Below, in pieces: positions 22,542 to 34,950 of a stretch of DNA of 64,000 nt; within the stretch, counting starts at the first letter, position 1, and every line of letters begins with the position of its first letter. Made by a program: the position numbers and the translations under genes. The notes beneath the pieces were generated by a model. That model was not told the DNA's origin and made no database searches. It was given only the letters and a program-made list of their open reading frames with translations. The DNA comes from Nemophila menziesii (lineage: Eukaryota; Streptophyta; Magnoliopsida; Boraginales; Hydrophyllaceae): assembly GCA_029959085.1 (NCBI GenBank), contig JARWIR010000003.1, positions 33,433,505 to 33,497,504 of the forward strand. Direction: 5' to 3'.

Positions 22542-22799
22542 TGTTAGAGATCTGACCCAATTCTCTTTAGTAAGGTCTGGCCCATTAGTTTAATAACCCT
22601 AGTTCCCTGACTTCCCTATATATACACTTGTAATGTGTATTATTATTCACACCCTTTAGAATATAATTCTCCTTGTAATCTTTCTCTCATCATAGTAAAT
22701 CTTTCTTCTCTTCCCGTGGTTTTTCCCGTCTAGGGTTTCCACGTAAATCTTGTGTCTATTACTAACTTGTGTGCTTTATTATTCCATCATATTATATCA
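22542..22799 (+). repeat. 3' LTR of inner Copia
   Basis: 258 bp, preceded by a PPT at 22531-22540 and followed by the TSD ATAGG (22800-22804). Confidence 0.95.
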
Positions 22800-22804
22800 A
22801 TAGG

Positions 22805-24200
22805 AAATAGTAATGTTGGGAGAGTCAACCAACACTTCTACTTTCGATAAATTATCAGCCATTGCCACTCGTGGAGTCCAGAACACAATGTGTGACAATT
22901 GGAAAAAGAGGGAAATACCATGGTGTGACCATTCCTAAAAAACAAGGCACACTCATGAGACATGTTGGAATACCCATGGCAGACCTGCAGAGATCAAGTC
23001 TTCCAGAATTGTTCTTGACATAGGAAATTATGGAAACCATGTAACTGCTAAGACAAAAGTTTATGTATCCAGTCCTTTCTACATGGAATATCTTGAGGCA
23101 GAGCTAAAGATGTTTCACAACAAACATCTACGCAATATACTAATGGTTTTGGATCCAAGGTTCATAAAGGTTATTAATTGTGTGCCTTCACTGTTAATTC
23201 AGAAAATAAGGATATATGGATAGTAGATTCTGGTGCTTCTGATCATATGAAAGGTGACACCTGTCTTTTCCAAGTTTGCAACTTATGTCAAGAAGGACTT
23301 AGTGTAAAAATAGCCAATGGATTTATTCCTAATGTGTTCTGGACAAGTTCTATTATTATTTTGAAGAACCTGACTTTAAAGCCTAATTTAGATTGTAACC
23401 TTTTGTTAGTAAGAAAAATTTCTCAAGAACTTAAATGTGTTGCTAAATTCTTCCCAAACATGTGTTAATATCATGTTTTGAGTATGGTAAGAACATTTGC
23501 CAGTACTAGGATGTACTCGGGTCTTTATCTTCTCAAGAGTGAACAGCCACCTAGAAGACAAACTTACACCTGATATATTTCAATTTCAAATGTCAACCAA
23601 GTAAAAGTATAATTCCCGTTTCCAATCAAGATAATTACATCATTTTATGGCACCATTGTCTAAGTCATTGAAATTTCTTATAACTTCATAAATTGCTTCC
23701 ATCCATGTATTTGACTAGAAGTCCTAAATTATAGTCAAAGATTGTTTGAAATTCCTACCATATGAATCCATATAAAACATATCATCCATCTTCTATAATT
23801 CGTTTGGATGTGTGTGGGCCTTCTAGAATAAAAAATTCACTAGTATAAGTGGTTTGCGTCTTTTTGGGTGATCACATCAAAATTAAATGGTTAAAAAATT
23901 ACAAAATTCAATACCATGATTCAAACTCAATTGCAAACAAAGATACAAATGCATGGATGTAGTGTACAAAATAGTAAGGTACTTAAAAATGGCACTTACT
24001 TAACGTTTGTCCTTTCCAAAGACTGTGGACAAAGAAGTTTAAATGCTCACCAATTAAAATTGGGAAGGTTCAATAAAAGATACGTGATTCTTGGTGAAGT
24101 ATAAAGAGTAGTTATCTTAGGGGAAATTTAGTTTTTTGGTGAAGTATAAAGCAACTAGTCATATCATGCCAGGGAAATTCAAATCTCTTGCAAATGGAAT
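22805..24200 (+). pseudogene. Outer Copia protease and integrase remnant (middle fragment)
   Basis: Continues the element cut at 18979. Near 22890-22980 the frame shows a decayed Gag knuckle (CDNWKKREIPWCDHS, then HETCWNTHGRPAE). 23205-23460 reads KDIWIVDSGASDHMKGDTC, the Copia protease with an intact DSGA. After that come a pre-integrase segment (WHHCLSH) and SSIIRLDVCGPSRI at about 23790-23840, the first integrase motif. Stops are frequent. It fades out by 24200, ahead of the LINE insertion. Confidence 0.75.
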
Positions 24201-24224
24201 TTGCAAAAAATTTGGTTAAGAAGA

Positions 24225-24830
24225 ATGTTTTTTTCTTTTTTTTCATACATAGGTGGCTTAAATAAAGCCGATTGAGTTACATCATAGCATAAGAAAAATT
24301 ACATTACAATTCTTCTAAAGCATCTACCATAATCCTCGGAGTCACGCATCCACTCCTATCTCGCGTAAGTAACCTTCACAAGTAGTCCAGAGGGTCTCGA
24401 AGTTCAATTGGGAAGGTTCTACTACTTGCGCCTTCCTTAGCTAATTTATCCGCGCATAAATTTGCCTCTCTAAAAACGTGGTGTAGCTCAAAATTTGGAT
24501 GGTTCTTTAGCAATTCCTGGCATTCACGCCCCATATTCGATAACCTTCTACTTGAGCTTCCACCGCCCTTCACTAGCGCATGGAGCTCCTTCGAATCGGT
24601 TTCGATATGGAGTTTTTCGTAACCTTTTCGTACCGCCCATCTAAGTCCAAAATGAAGCGCGACTAGCTCCGATATGAATGGAGATTCCATTATACACGAA
24701 CCCGTAAAACCTGCTATAAATATTCCTCTTTCGTCCCCTAAAGCACTGCATCCTATTCCGGGTATTGATCAGGCGAGGTAAATAGCCTCGAAGAGTATGT
24801 TTTCTTTCTTCCTTACCATTTCTTTATGTG
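24225..24830 (-). pseudogene. LINE 3' end with RNase H and poly(A) tail
   Basis: The minus strand encodes FISELVALHFGLRWAVRKGY, LHIETDSKELHALVKGGGSS and HHVFREANLCADKLAKEGAS, i.e. RNase H (RVT_3) minus its first Asp motif. It ends in a run of A (T run on + at 24226-24243), the LINE tail. The similarity to the RNase H at 5655-6260 is clear but the two are different copies. It may be the 3' half of the LINE whose 5' half lies at 27895-30416. Confidence 0.75.
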
Positions 24831-24839
24831 AAAAATCTG

Positions 24840-27800
24840 CAAAGTTTTTATTTTAATTTTATTTTTGAGTTTTTTTTGAGTCGTGGGGACACGACTCATT
24901 TTTGAGTTTGGGGTGAGGGGATTCGTTGTCCCTCATCTCCATTTTTATGTGTTTTATTGTTTTTTAGGTAGAATTAAATTTTTTGAAGGAGTAGATGTAT
25001 GTAGAGTGTGTTTAATAGCTTGAAAGCATAAGCTCAGTAAATTGATGATAGAAAGTAGTATGTTTATGAGCTATTTTATTTTGTATGCTTTGAAGTATTT
25101 GCAGGAAAACACACATTGATAGAAAAGAAAAGATTAGTTAGCAATGCGATAGAAAGTATGTTCGATCTCAGGAAGCCTTGATTGGTTTGTAGGCCGTGAG
25201 ATCCAAGCTAGTTGATAAACCCATTTGATGAACGTGCTAAAGGTAAGAGAATAACGAAATTGCATGGTGTAGAAAATGATAAAGGCAGTTAATTTCATAT
25301 TGAAGCCACTTGAAGCCTTTTAACTCTCTTACCCTGTTATTTGATTGAATATTTTATATCCTTCTCAGCCCCTTCTAGCCTTTCTAAAGCCTTTTTATTT
25401 AACCACATTATAAGCCATATCCCTTTAGATTATAGGACTTTTCCATATGACCCGCACTCGAACCGCGATGCATAGACAATTGGTTTAGAGCTTGAGTTTG
25501 GGGTGGTGGGTCAACCATTATGGGAATTGTTATTGGGTTGGGATTTTTTAGCTTATAAATTGTGATGTGTTATTATATAGATGATGATTCACAGGTTTAT
25601 ATTGTAACCCTTTGTCCGGGTAATAGTGAATGAAAAAACTAAAAAGCATGAAAAGAAAAGAAAAAAAATCTATGAGAAAAATAGTGTGATATCTCAACAT
25701 CAAAAAGAGAGTCATAGCTATACAAAAGGAAAAAATTGATTTGAAAAGAATATATATTCGGACCGGCAAAGAGGAATTTTTATGTGAACATCTTTATGCT
25801 TTAATTGGGTTATTGGGGATGATATTTTGTGCAAAAAGAAAATCATTGGGTTGAGTGAGAAACGTTTTATGAGAGTAACTCAAGCTCTAGGGCGATTCGT
25901 TGATGGCTAGTGAGGAGAGAGCCAAAAGCCCACTCTAAATTATCCAAATTTACTTATCATACCGTCCCTAAGCCAACGTTACAACCTCAAAGACCTTTTG
26001 ATTCTTTGCTATGTAATAGAGAAGTGATTGAGCCAATAGAGAGTAGTTAAATGGATCTTTGGATACTAGTGAAGTTCAATGAACAATCTATAGCCTCCTT
26101 GGTGAACTGAGTAAAGATCCTCTCCTTCTTACATTGCGAAACTAATCTGATCTTGAATTCAACCCGTGTTGATTGTGGATATGAAAAGTGTGCAGGTATG
26201 TAGTTTGTGAATATTATTACATGAAATTTTCTGAGTAGTTCCTTTGAGTCTATTCTATATATTCTGTTATCTTCTTCCCTCTATGCTTAATTGACCCAGG
26301 TGTGTATTTAGAGACTTCTCTTAGTTTTTATATTCATTGTATCGGGACGATACAACTTTGAGTTGGGGGTCTTGATGTCTCCCCATTTGTGATGATTTAG
26401 CATTAGTTGGAGAAATCATTTTTAGTGTTTTAGGAAGTTATTCAGTCAATTTTCACATGATATATTGCACTTTCCTATTTCTTGTATTGATTTAATTATT
26501 TATTATTTTTAGAGCATATTGGGTTTAATCGTTTATTTAACGTGAAGCTTTAAAAATATATATGGAGATTAATTAGGTTCCAAGTCTATTCTAAGAGATA
26601 AAGGAAAGAAGTTATACATGGAAATTGGAGAAAAGAAAGGAAAAGCTAGGATATAGAAAGATAAAGTTGTCAAATGAATCTAAATTCCAACACCTACGAC
26701 CACAAAAGGGCTTATATCTCAATATTGGTTAGGAATTTGGAAGAATGGTCCGAAGCAAAGTTAAAGAGCTTACCGAGACGAGCAGTTTCGACTATTGGAA
26801 CGCGTCAAATGGATAAGTATTGAAAGAGTTACGGCCAAAACAAATCAGCAACAAAATCTTACCTTTTCTAGATTTTAGGGTTACGAATTTGAGTTGGGCT
26901 AGGAGTCCATTACTTGTCTTCCACTCCAAGAAAACGAATTAGGGATTCCAAGACACCTATAAATACACCCTTAAACCATTGTAAACATGTCCTTGCTCAG
27001 TGCCAAGTATAGGCTTAGTCCTTGCTTGTATGTTCTCAGTTTTAAATAATAGCTTAGTCCTTTAATTTAATATTCATCCTTAGTATCAAGCTATTCATCC
27101 AAGAAGCAAGGTGACCTATATAGGAAGACAAGAAGCACGAAGTTGGAGAGTGACAAACTCCTCCTCTACATCTCACCTTCTCTATATTTAGGGTAATTAG
27201 CTATAGATTTGTGGCTTCACCATATTTTTAAACTTTTATTCTGTAAGTTTTACTTTTAATTATTAGGTTATTATTTTGTCTACATTCATTAATATTATTT
27301 GTTATTTTAATTGATTTGAGCTTGGCGTATATTGTTATTATGTGTTTTGACTTATTGTTACAGCCCTAGATTTGGCCAATCTTAGGACTATTCTTAGTTA
27401 TTGAGAACACCACATAATAGTCTAGTAGTGACCCTATCTAGATAGTCATAAAGGTTTGATTTAACCACCAATCATTATTCAAGGTTTCTTTGCTCAAGTT
27501 CCCTGGTAGTGGAGAGGTTGCTCCTAAGCCCATCTTGACGGAGGTCAGGTAGAATTTAGAATCTCGGTTAATATATAATGCTCAATGTGTGACAGATCAG
27601 AATAACTTGGTAATAGACTTATATTAGTAATCATAATATATTTGACTTACATTCATATTTATTTATTTGCATTATTTATTTATTCGCGTTAGATAATCAG
27701 TCATCTTATCTTATATTTTATTCTAAACATCTAAATTCATCTACGCTTATTTAATACAAGTAGATCTAACGGATTAAATCCCTACGAACGAAATTAAATT

Positions 27801-27890
27801 TTCATTAAAACTTGCAAACGATCTGTAATACTTGCAGTGAGTTTCTCATGGTAGACAAGGTTGTGTGTCCTTTATTATTATCTTATTTAT
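24840..27890 (+). mobile_element. Non-coding LTR-retrotransposon 3' region and putative LTR
   Basis: No coding sequence. At 26358-26372 there is TTTGAGTTGGGGGTC, a possible polypurine tract. It is followed by TGATGTCTCCCC at 26373, a possible LTR start that could end at about 27836 (CTTGCA). The upstream 1.5 kb is the kind of AT-rich, A-run-rich DNA seen before the 3' LTR of large Ty3/gypsy elements. No second LTR, PBS or TSD found. Identification rests on layout only. Confidence 0.35.
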
Positions 27891-27894
27891 CTGT

Positions 27895-30416
27895 TTATCT
27901 ATCACACATTTGCCCCCACCAAATAAACGTGTCTAAATCGTTCCATAAGAGCCAAATTTCACCGTTATAGCATTCTGAATCTACTCTTATCGAATTATCT
28001 TTTTGAAGTGAATTGATGATTCGATTTGCGTTGGTACCACTCGCTCGGGGTTCGACAATTACAGTTAGCCAAATCTTGTGTCTCGTCATCATATCTTTGA
28101 CTACCCGCCTAAATCTCGATTTTGCAGCTCCATAGCAATTCCAGAGAAGAATGTTGAGTGGGGTTAACGAATTATCCCACGTATTAACTGAATTTAATAT
28201 TGTACACATTAACAAACTTAAAGAATTTAAAGTTTCAAAGTCCCAAAGTACACGTCTATAGCAGATGTGTGGCCATGACCACATCATTATCTTTATGCGC
28301 ACATGCAGCACTATTCTGATGGTCTTCTAGCGAAACTCCTACTTCACTTTCCAACATCAGTAGGTCTTCTTCACTCCCCACTTTGTCTCTACTACTTCTC
28401 ACATCGAGGGGTCTGAGCATGACACCTTCTCACCAATTTGGAAATGGTTCGAAGGCTGTGATGATGCACTTTTGGTAATTACATGGTAGGTCCCTTTATT
28501 TCTTTCCTTTTCTGTAACTCCATTCATGACTTGTATCTCAATTAATTCCACCTCTACTTCTCCTTCTCCTTCTCCTATCAGTAAACTTTGGTTGTTGTTT
28601 CTTTCGTCCTTTAGGGATTGACTTATTTGTAAGAATATTTTAAATTAATGCATTGCATTTTCGACCAAAAAAAAAAAATTAATTCCACCTCATCATTTTC
28701 GCCCCTCAAGTTTCCAGAATGTTCAACGAGTCCCTGATGTTCTTTTACTTCACTATTATTGCCCAATTTAGCTCCAATACTTTTAGTTTCTTCTTTATGA
28801 GATTCCGAATCTTTTCCTGTCTCCCTAGCTACGAACTCGACTACTTCCCCTACATCTTTTAATTTTTAATTTTTCTCAAAGCTAGACATTGCCACAATGT
28901 GGTGGCCACGCGAAGCTCCATTAGTAGATTCCTTTGATTTTCCTTTCGTATTATTCTTAAATTTGTTAGTGTTACGGTTACCCTTTCTTCCTGACCCTTG
29001 TCCTTTTTCTACTCCCCCATACAAATGTTATCTTTACTTGACAGCTCTTCCACCTCCAAGTTTAAAGCCTCAAATCTTGTTTCGAGCCTTCTATGTAATA
29101 TTGTTTTGGAAGCATTACTTCCCGTGGTCCCGCTACCTTTCCCGTATCTGTATCCATTCCCTTTTTTTACCTTTTTGTACCGTCATCCACTCGCCATATT
29201 TTCCTTAACCAACGGTGTTACAATTTTCCTAGCAATCTCCTCTTGTTGATTATGGGTCGTATTTCCATTTTCAGTCGAGGCGATTCCCCCTTTTGGTGGG
29301 CAAGTTTCCTTTTGATGGCCAAATCTACCGCATCAAACAAATTAAGTGTAGTACTTTATATTCTACCTTACATATTTCAATACCAATCTGAACCTCTGGT
29401 TCAAGTGGTTTTTCCAAGCTGATCTCAATGTCTAAACGTGCATAGTTCCCTCTCAATCGGCCTTTTGTTAAGGGATCAATCTCACAGTTTTCCCCAACTT
29501 GTCGCCAATCTTTTTAAAAATAAGTGCACTATAGTTGTGCATACCTACATTGGAGATTCTAACCTAGACTGTTGTGGAGGTGATGGAGTTCGTGATCACG
29601 TTGAAACTCGGGGACCATTCTCTAATTACGAGATAATAATCTAGGACCATCCACGGTCCACCAGTGATAGTGAAATTGAAGTCATGTCTATTTTCGAACT
29701 TAACCATATATTAACGATGACCTACATCGACCAATTCCATCTAACCAGTTGGGTTCCATATTTGCCGTAATTTAGTAGATAAATATTGTGAATCCTAGCT
29801 CTTTCTCCAAGAGTCGTACCACTACTGTATTACGCCAGAGTCTGAGCCCCTCTTGAATTTCCTCTCAAGTACGAAGCACAGTTGGAATATTATCTTCTAT
29901 CCCATCCCTGGTGTATCATCTTCTGCAAGGTCTTCCTGTTTGTCGAAAATATTTTATCTAGAAGCTTTTATTAACGCTAGCTTCCCTCGTGTCTTCAATG
30001 ATTGGAATAACCACGTTTTGTCCCGTCAAGGTTCCTTTTCATCCTCCTAGTCTGTTTGCGGTGAACGGTTTGTTCGGTCCACTACTGGTGGCAACATTCC
30101 GCCTCCCATTGTTCATGTTAGCAGTCGGCGCAGCTGCTCTTGTGATTGTTGGTCCTTCATCATCCCCAGTTATTGTTTTGTGTCTTTTCCCACTACGGTA
30201 GCCTGCATTGGTTTGTTACAGTGTAGGGAATTCCTCCTCAAGTCGTTCGCCCATTTGAGTCTCATTAGAGTACTATTGCGGTTGCAGCGCTTGGTCCAGT
30301 GGTGGTGTACCACCTTCAGTTGCCAGCGGTGGCGAGTTCTCTTCCACGCGGTTGTTGCGAAAGTAGTTTTTAGGGTTCCTAAAAACGTGGAGCTTTTTTT
30401 TTTTGCAAATAGTTAA
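27895..30416 (-). pseudogene. LINE 5' half: ORF1 (DUF4283/zinc knuckle) and endonuclease start
   Basis: Reading the minus strand from 30400: a DUF4283-like segment (YMVKFENRHDF, GGPWMVLDYYLVIREWSP, TTVWVRI) then a CCHC knuckle (CGRFGHQKETCP) at about 29320-29280, preceded by LEPEVQIGIEICKVEYKVLH. A low-complexity linker follows. 28170-27895 has the endonuclease start LNILLWNCYGAAKSRFRRVV and IWLTVIVEPRASGTNANRII. The element then stops at about 27895. Stops and shifts are scattered. A LINE with its 5' end but no RT is unusual, so an internal deletion or split by the LTR-like DNA next door is likely. Confidence 0.7.
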
Positions 30417-30785
30417 ACGAACTAACTCTTCAAGTAAGAAGAATGCTTTATGAGCTGAAAATTCCTATTTTGGGGCCTTTTAAAGCGCTATGTGATAATC
30501 AGTCATCCATTAGCATAGAAAAATATATGGTGCACCATAATAGAACAAGACATGTGGAAATCGATCAAATTTCCATCAATGAAAAGATAGAGAAAAACAC
30601 CATAGCCCTATCATATATTCCTATTTGTCATCAAACAACGGACTTTCTAACTAAATCCTTACCACGTGAAACATTTGAAGTCTTTATTTCCAAGTTAGCT
30701 TTACTCATCATCTACAACCTAACTTACCTAACTTGAGGGGGAGTATAGAAATATCTTAAATTAATATCTAATAATAATTGTAGAT
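30417..30785 (+). pseudogene. Outer Copia RNase H C-terminus, PPT and 3' LTR start
   Basis: 30443-30736 reads LCDNQSSISIEKYMVHHNRT, RHVEIDQISINEKIEKNT and FLTKSLPRETFEVFISKLAL, the end of Copia RNase H. A stop is followed by the PPT TTGAGGGGGAG at 30734-30744, then the start of a 3' LTR (ATAGAAATATCTTAAATTAA). That LTR is interrupted at 30785 by the next element and resumes at 34626 (ATCTTATATTCATTATG). This is probably the right end of the Copia seen at 18390 and 22805, but the link is by position only. Confidence 0.75.
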
Positions 30786-30962
30786 TGTTATTGACGTGTT
30801 TTGAGCGGTAGAGAAAGAAAATATAATATCTGGTTTATTATCAGAGAGTTCCATAATATAGAATCCTATATATAGAGAATAGGATACCCTAAACCCTAGT
30901 CATCATGGGCTTGACTACAAGGTAATGGGCTGGACTGACTATCCACATATGGATTTATAACA
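30786..30962 (-). repeat. 3' LTR of LARD-like element
   Basis: 177 bp. Shares TTTATTATCAGAGAGT, ATATAGAATCCTATATA, GGATACCCTAAACCCTAGTC and the end TTTATAACA with 34456-34625. Confidence 0.85.
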
Positions 30963-30979
30963 CTCCCCCTTGGATATTC

Positions 30980-31660
30980 ATTCCCTAAGAATATGCCTCG
31001 TTAAAACTTTCCTAGAAAAAACCTAGTAGGAAAAAATCTAGTGAAAGAAAAAGAGTACATTTCTTTATATGTTTTCTAAAACTACCTTATTAAAACCCTT
31101 TATCAAGAAACCCTATTAGGACAAAACTGTGATGAAGGAAAAGAGTGTAGTGCGTATTTGTCTCCCCCTCTTGTCAGACTCTTAAGAAAGATCTTGAAAT
31201 CCTTGCATGTTAATCTTGTGTATAAATTTCTTGAACGTAGATGTAGGTAATGATTCCTTTGTAAATAAATCGTCCAAATTGTCCCTTGAGCGAATTTGAT
31301 GATCATATATTTCACATTTCTTCAAGAGTTCATGTCTAAAGGATTACTTTGGAGTGATATGTTTGGTTCGATCACCTTTGAGTAGCCTCCTTAGTCTTCA
31401 GCGATACAAGTAGCATATTGTTGGACTCATAGTTGAAAGATTTCATGTCCCTTAAATATTAAATTTTGAGAATATGCCTCATTAAAACCTTTCTAAGAAA
31501 AACCTGATGGGAAAAATCTTAGTAAAGGAAAAAGAGTACAATACTCTTCAATACGCTTATATAAATTGCCTCATTAAAAACCTTGCAAGAAAAACCCAGT
31601 TGGAAAAAACCTATGCTAAGGGAAAAAGAGTGAATTGCGTAAATGTCTCCCCCTGATGTA
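30980..31660. repeat. Interspersed ~65-bp repeats inside the LARD-like element
   Basis: Four diverged units of the pattern CTCATTAAAAACCTT-AAGAAAAACCC-AAAAAGAGT, at about 30995-31055, 31085-31150, 31465-31540 and 31570-31640. Most are followed by TCTCCCCCT. Confidence 0.6.
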
Positions 31661-34455
31661 AGTATAACACAATGGTATACAACTTGAGACATTTAATAGG
31701 AGTAATAAATGATACAACATAAATTTGATCGACGCTTTATTCATATATAATGATTTAAAGTGCTCGACATAAGACTTATATGAAGTCTCTTATAAAAAAT
31801 AATAGCAAATAAAAGTGCATCCACCACCGGAGACTATATCTCTTTAATAAATATATTATGTGTGCTACAACATACTATCTTATATTGTTAATCCCCCTTG
31901 TAGCACATTCGTTTCAAAATTGTGAAAAATTTCACGTCGTACAAGTGAAATTAAAAAAAAAATTGCCTTATTTATGTCTTTCGACTGATGGCCAGTCAGT
32001 TTATTTAGACATTTTAATTAAAAAATTCTTCGATTTCATTCGTATAGTAATAGTTATTACGCGTATATATAAATATTCGATCATGATCAATTTTTTTAGT
32101 TAGGTTCGAATAATTTAAAGTATTAAAATAGCTGATTGAGATTTCAATATATAATCAGGTACTTGATACTCAGTGGGAGTATTTTAATTCTCAGTTATAT
32201 ACACTACTTTGACATTTATAAGATATCAAAAGTATCATAATTAACAACTTGCTCATGTTGTTGCTTCTTTATGCTATCTTTGGAACCAAATAGATCTATT
32301 GCGCTTTAAGCGTACAATAGTCTAATTTTATAAGATAGCTCTTTTGAGACATAAATTTAATCAGGAGCATTGATAACTAGTTATTGTGACTTAGTCACTA
32401 CACCTTTACAATATTTTCAATCATTTGAATGAGTATACGAGGATCAGTATAAATTGTGTAGTCTTAATTCCAGTTATATTTTATTTCTTCCCTTATTCTT
32501 GAGAATGTCATATATAACATGTTCTCACAATCCATCTTTGTGCACGGTGGTAGAGCAATTGTAAATTAAAATATCTTGATAAAATATAATTTTTGGTCTA
32601 TTACCAATAGCGAAATTTACTATGAGCATTAGTTTTACTGATTCAGCATATACAATTCAATAAATAATTTTGTTAGACTTGTATATATCCCTTTGAATTC
32701 GTCTTGGGAAAAAAATAGACGATTTATATCAAAATTATTCAGGATAAAAATCTTTACTTGTCCATATCCAATGTGCTAATATTCATTTGATAATCTCGAT
32801 CTTTAATATTATCACTTGTGAATATTCTAGTATAATTTACCTCACCAAATATACCTATGATAATGTGGGGCATATAGTGATATTTTTCAAATATAGGTGA
32901 TAGGATCACAAAATAATTACTATTCAAATTTAGTAGATTTATGTTACTAGAATCAAAATATATCTTAATGAACTCAATATTTCTAGAATATGTGATTTTG
33001 GTTTTTCGGGAATTTCTTATATAATTCACATCATCATATATTTTCTCATAGAATATCATTTGGGTTTTGGATAAATGTAAATCTTGGAAGCATAATACAA
33101 ATTTTTTCAAATCCTTCTATTAGGTTTAATATACCAGATATGGTATTTGACATATGATTTAAAAGTTTGAAGATCAAAGAAATATATTTTATTTCTTAGG
33201 TTATGCGAATGAAACACGAATTAAGTGATAGGTTATGTGATATATACGAATAAAATATATCTTTAATTACCCTATATTTCGTTTTATTTGTTAGCCGAAA
33301 TACGATCTCTGATTGACATCTATGCATTCGCATAAGTTACATAAAGTTATGTCTAATATATTTTCGTTATAGGTTCTATGATATATCAGCGGATATGCAT
33401 AAAATACGTAGATACGTTCTATTTTTCCTATAGGTTATGTTAAATCTATGGATATAGATAAAACTTATATACAACTTGTATATTTGTCCTATTTTAACTT
33501 ATATTTGTCCTATTTTAACTTATATGTTGTATTATATCAGTGAATATAAACATAAAATATATATAGCGTATATTCTATATATATTAATACCATTAAAATT
33601 GGTATATTTTCATTAGAAAAAGAAAAAGAAATTACCGTAAGTAAAACAAGATAAATAATAAAAAAACATGTATCATAAAAATTAATTGGTAAAAGAAATG
33701 AGACGGCTGAAAGCTTAATTGGTAAAAGAAATGAGACGGCAGAAGACAAAGCTTAATTTGTAAAGCTTAATTTTGCTTTACTCTTCTTTGACCACAGAAG
33801 AAAAAAAAATGACTTTACCTTGAAAATACAATTTGCTGGCTTGTTTTTTTTTTAATTATTATTTCGATTCACATGAAACATATGTATATATATGGCACTT
33901 AGCTGCTAAAATGAATGAATGGATTGTTTTTTCTTTTTCAAGGATTCCATATCACTTTAGTGATAGGTATGAATGAAGCACATGTACTGAGGTAGACACG
34001 TTTGTTGTTTTTCTTCTTCGTGCTTTTAGCCCCCTTTTTTTTAAGAAAATCATAGTAACAATCTTACACTACAGTGAAGGATTGATCACTTTTAGTGGTC
34101 TTTTTCTTTTCTTATTTTTCGAAACACTTTTAGTGCTTCACCATGAACAAAATCAATAAAAGTAATTGAAATATTATGTCTATGTTGACCAATTGTTGTC
34201 CACTTGGAGAAAAACAAATGAATCACCATTAACCCTTCAACAATTTGTAGAGTAAAGAATAATCAATTGATTAGTCAAACATGGAATACCATGTGATGAT
34301 ATCGAATATACTGAACAATTTATTAAATGAAATTGTTTTCTTTAGATTACTGGGGTGATCTATGACAGGTTTTATGAAAAAAAAAATTGTCGAACTAATA
34401 AAATCGAGTAATGATATTCCTAAAGATGCTAGTGTTTAGAGGGTAGAATCTATCG

Positions 34456-34625
34456 TGCTGATAACGTGTTATGAACGATAAAAGAATAATATTTGATTTA
34501 TTATCAGAGAGTGTGTAGAATTAAATAATATAGAATCCTATATACAGTGATAGGATACCCTAAACCCTAGTCAATATAGGATTGATTAGAAGGTAATGAG
34601 CTAAACTGACTATCCGTTTATAACA
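34456..34625 (-). repeat. 5' LTR of LARD-like element
   Basis: 170 bp. Diverged from its partner by roughly a fifth, by eye, so an old insertion compared with the inner Copia. Confidence 0.85.
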
Positions 34626-34950
34626 TAGATATCTTATATTCATTATGTTTTTTTATTATAGTTTTTATATAGTGACATTTGAGTTCAAGAGACTCCCAGG
34701 CAAAAGGGAGTTCAATTTTAACTTTTTATACTCAGATTCTATGTAATAAGGAATCCTAATTCAATTTTAACTTTTTATACTCAGATTCTATGTAATAAGG
34801 AATCCTAATTCAGAATCCTAATTTTCAACTTTTCCTTAGCTACATCGGGCTCTCCCTATAAGTTATCTATCTTTTTTTTTTTTTAATTCACTAAGCTTTT
34901 TTTGTTTGTTTTCTTTTAATTCATTCATTTATTTATTTATTTTTAATACA
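34626..34950 (+). repeat. Rest of outer Copia 3' LTR and a tandem duplication
   Basis: Begins with the second TSD and the LTR continuation. At about 34709-34808 a ~49-bp unit (TTCAATTTTAACTTTTTATA...GGAATCCTAA) is present twice in a row, virtually identical. Confidence 0.6.

Larger units (their letters stand above)
18980..22799 (+). mobile_element. Inner Copia LTR retrotransposon, RT-less, complete ends
   Basis: LTRs at 18980-19240 and 22542-22799 both start TGTTAGAGATC and end ATTATATCA, with about 3% differences. The 5-bp TSD ATAGG is perfect. A PBS (TGGTATCAGAGC, initiator Met tRNA type) lies at 19244-19255 and a purine-rich PPT (AAGGTGGAGA) at 22531-22540. The internal region holds a damaged gag, zinc knuckle, protease-like, pre-integrase and integrase segments. 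Reverse transcriptase and RNase H are missing altogether. At 3.8 kb it is a deletion derivative that would need enzymes from another copy. It lies inside the older Copia. Confidence 0.95.
30786..34625 (-). mobile_element. Non-coding LTR element (LARD-like) inserted in a Copia LTR
   Basis: Terminal direct repeats lie at 30786-30962 and 34456-34625; both are TG...CA on the + strand. The 5-bp TSD TAGAT (30781-30785 and 34626-34630) is perfect. A polypurine tract on the minus strand (CCAAGGGGGAG) abuts the left repeat, so the element is transcribed on minus and the left repeat is its 3' LTR. The 3.5 kb interior has no ORF of note. Near its 3' end (30980-31660) it carries repeated stretches of the type GCCTCATTAAAACC...AAAAAGAGTACA. 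Size and lack of coding fit a large retrotransposon derivative. PBS is degenerate. Confidence 0.85.

Noticed and set aside
26373..27836. Solo Athila-type LTR as a firm call
   Set aside because: Ends and PPT are plausible but no TSD, PBS or second LTR was found; reported only at low confidence.
33537..34070. Possible promoter and small gene before the LARD right LTR
   Set aside because: Short direct repeats (GGTAAAAGAAATGAGACGGC twice) explain the pattern; it lies inside a non-coding LTR element.
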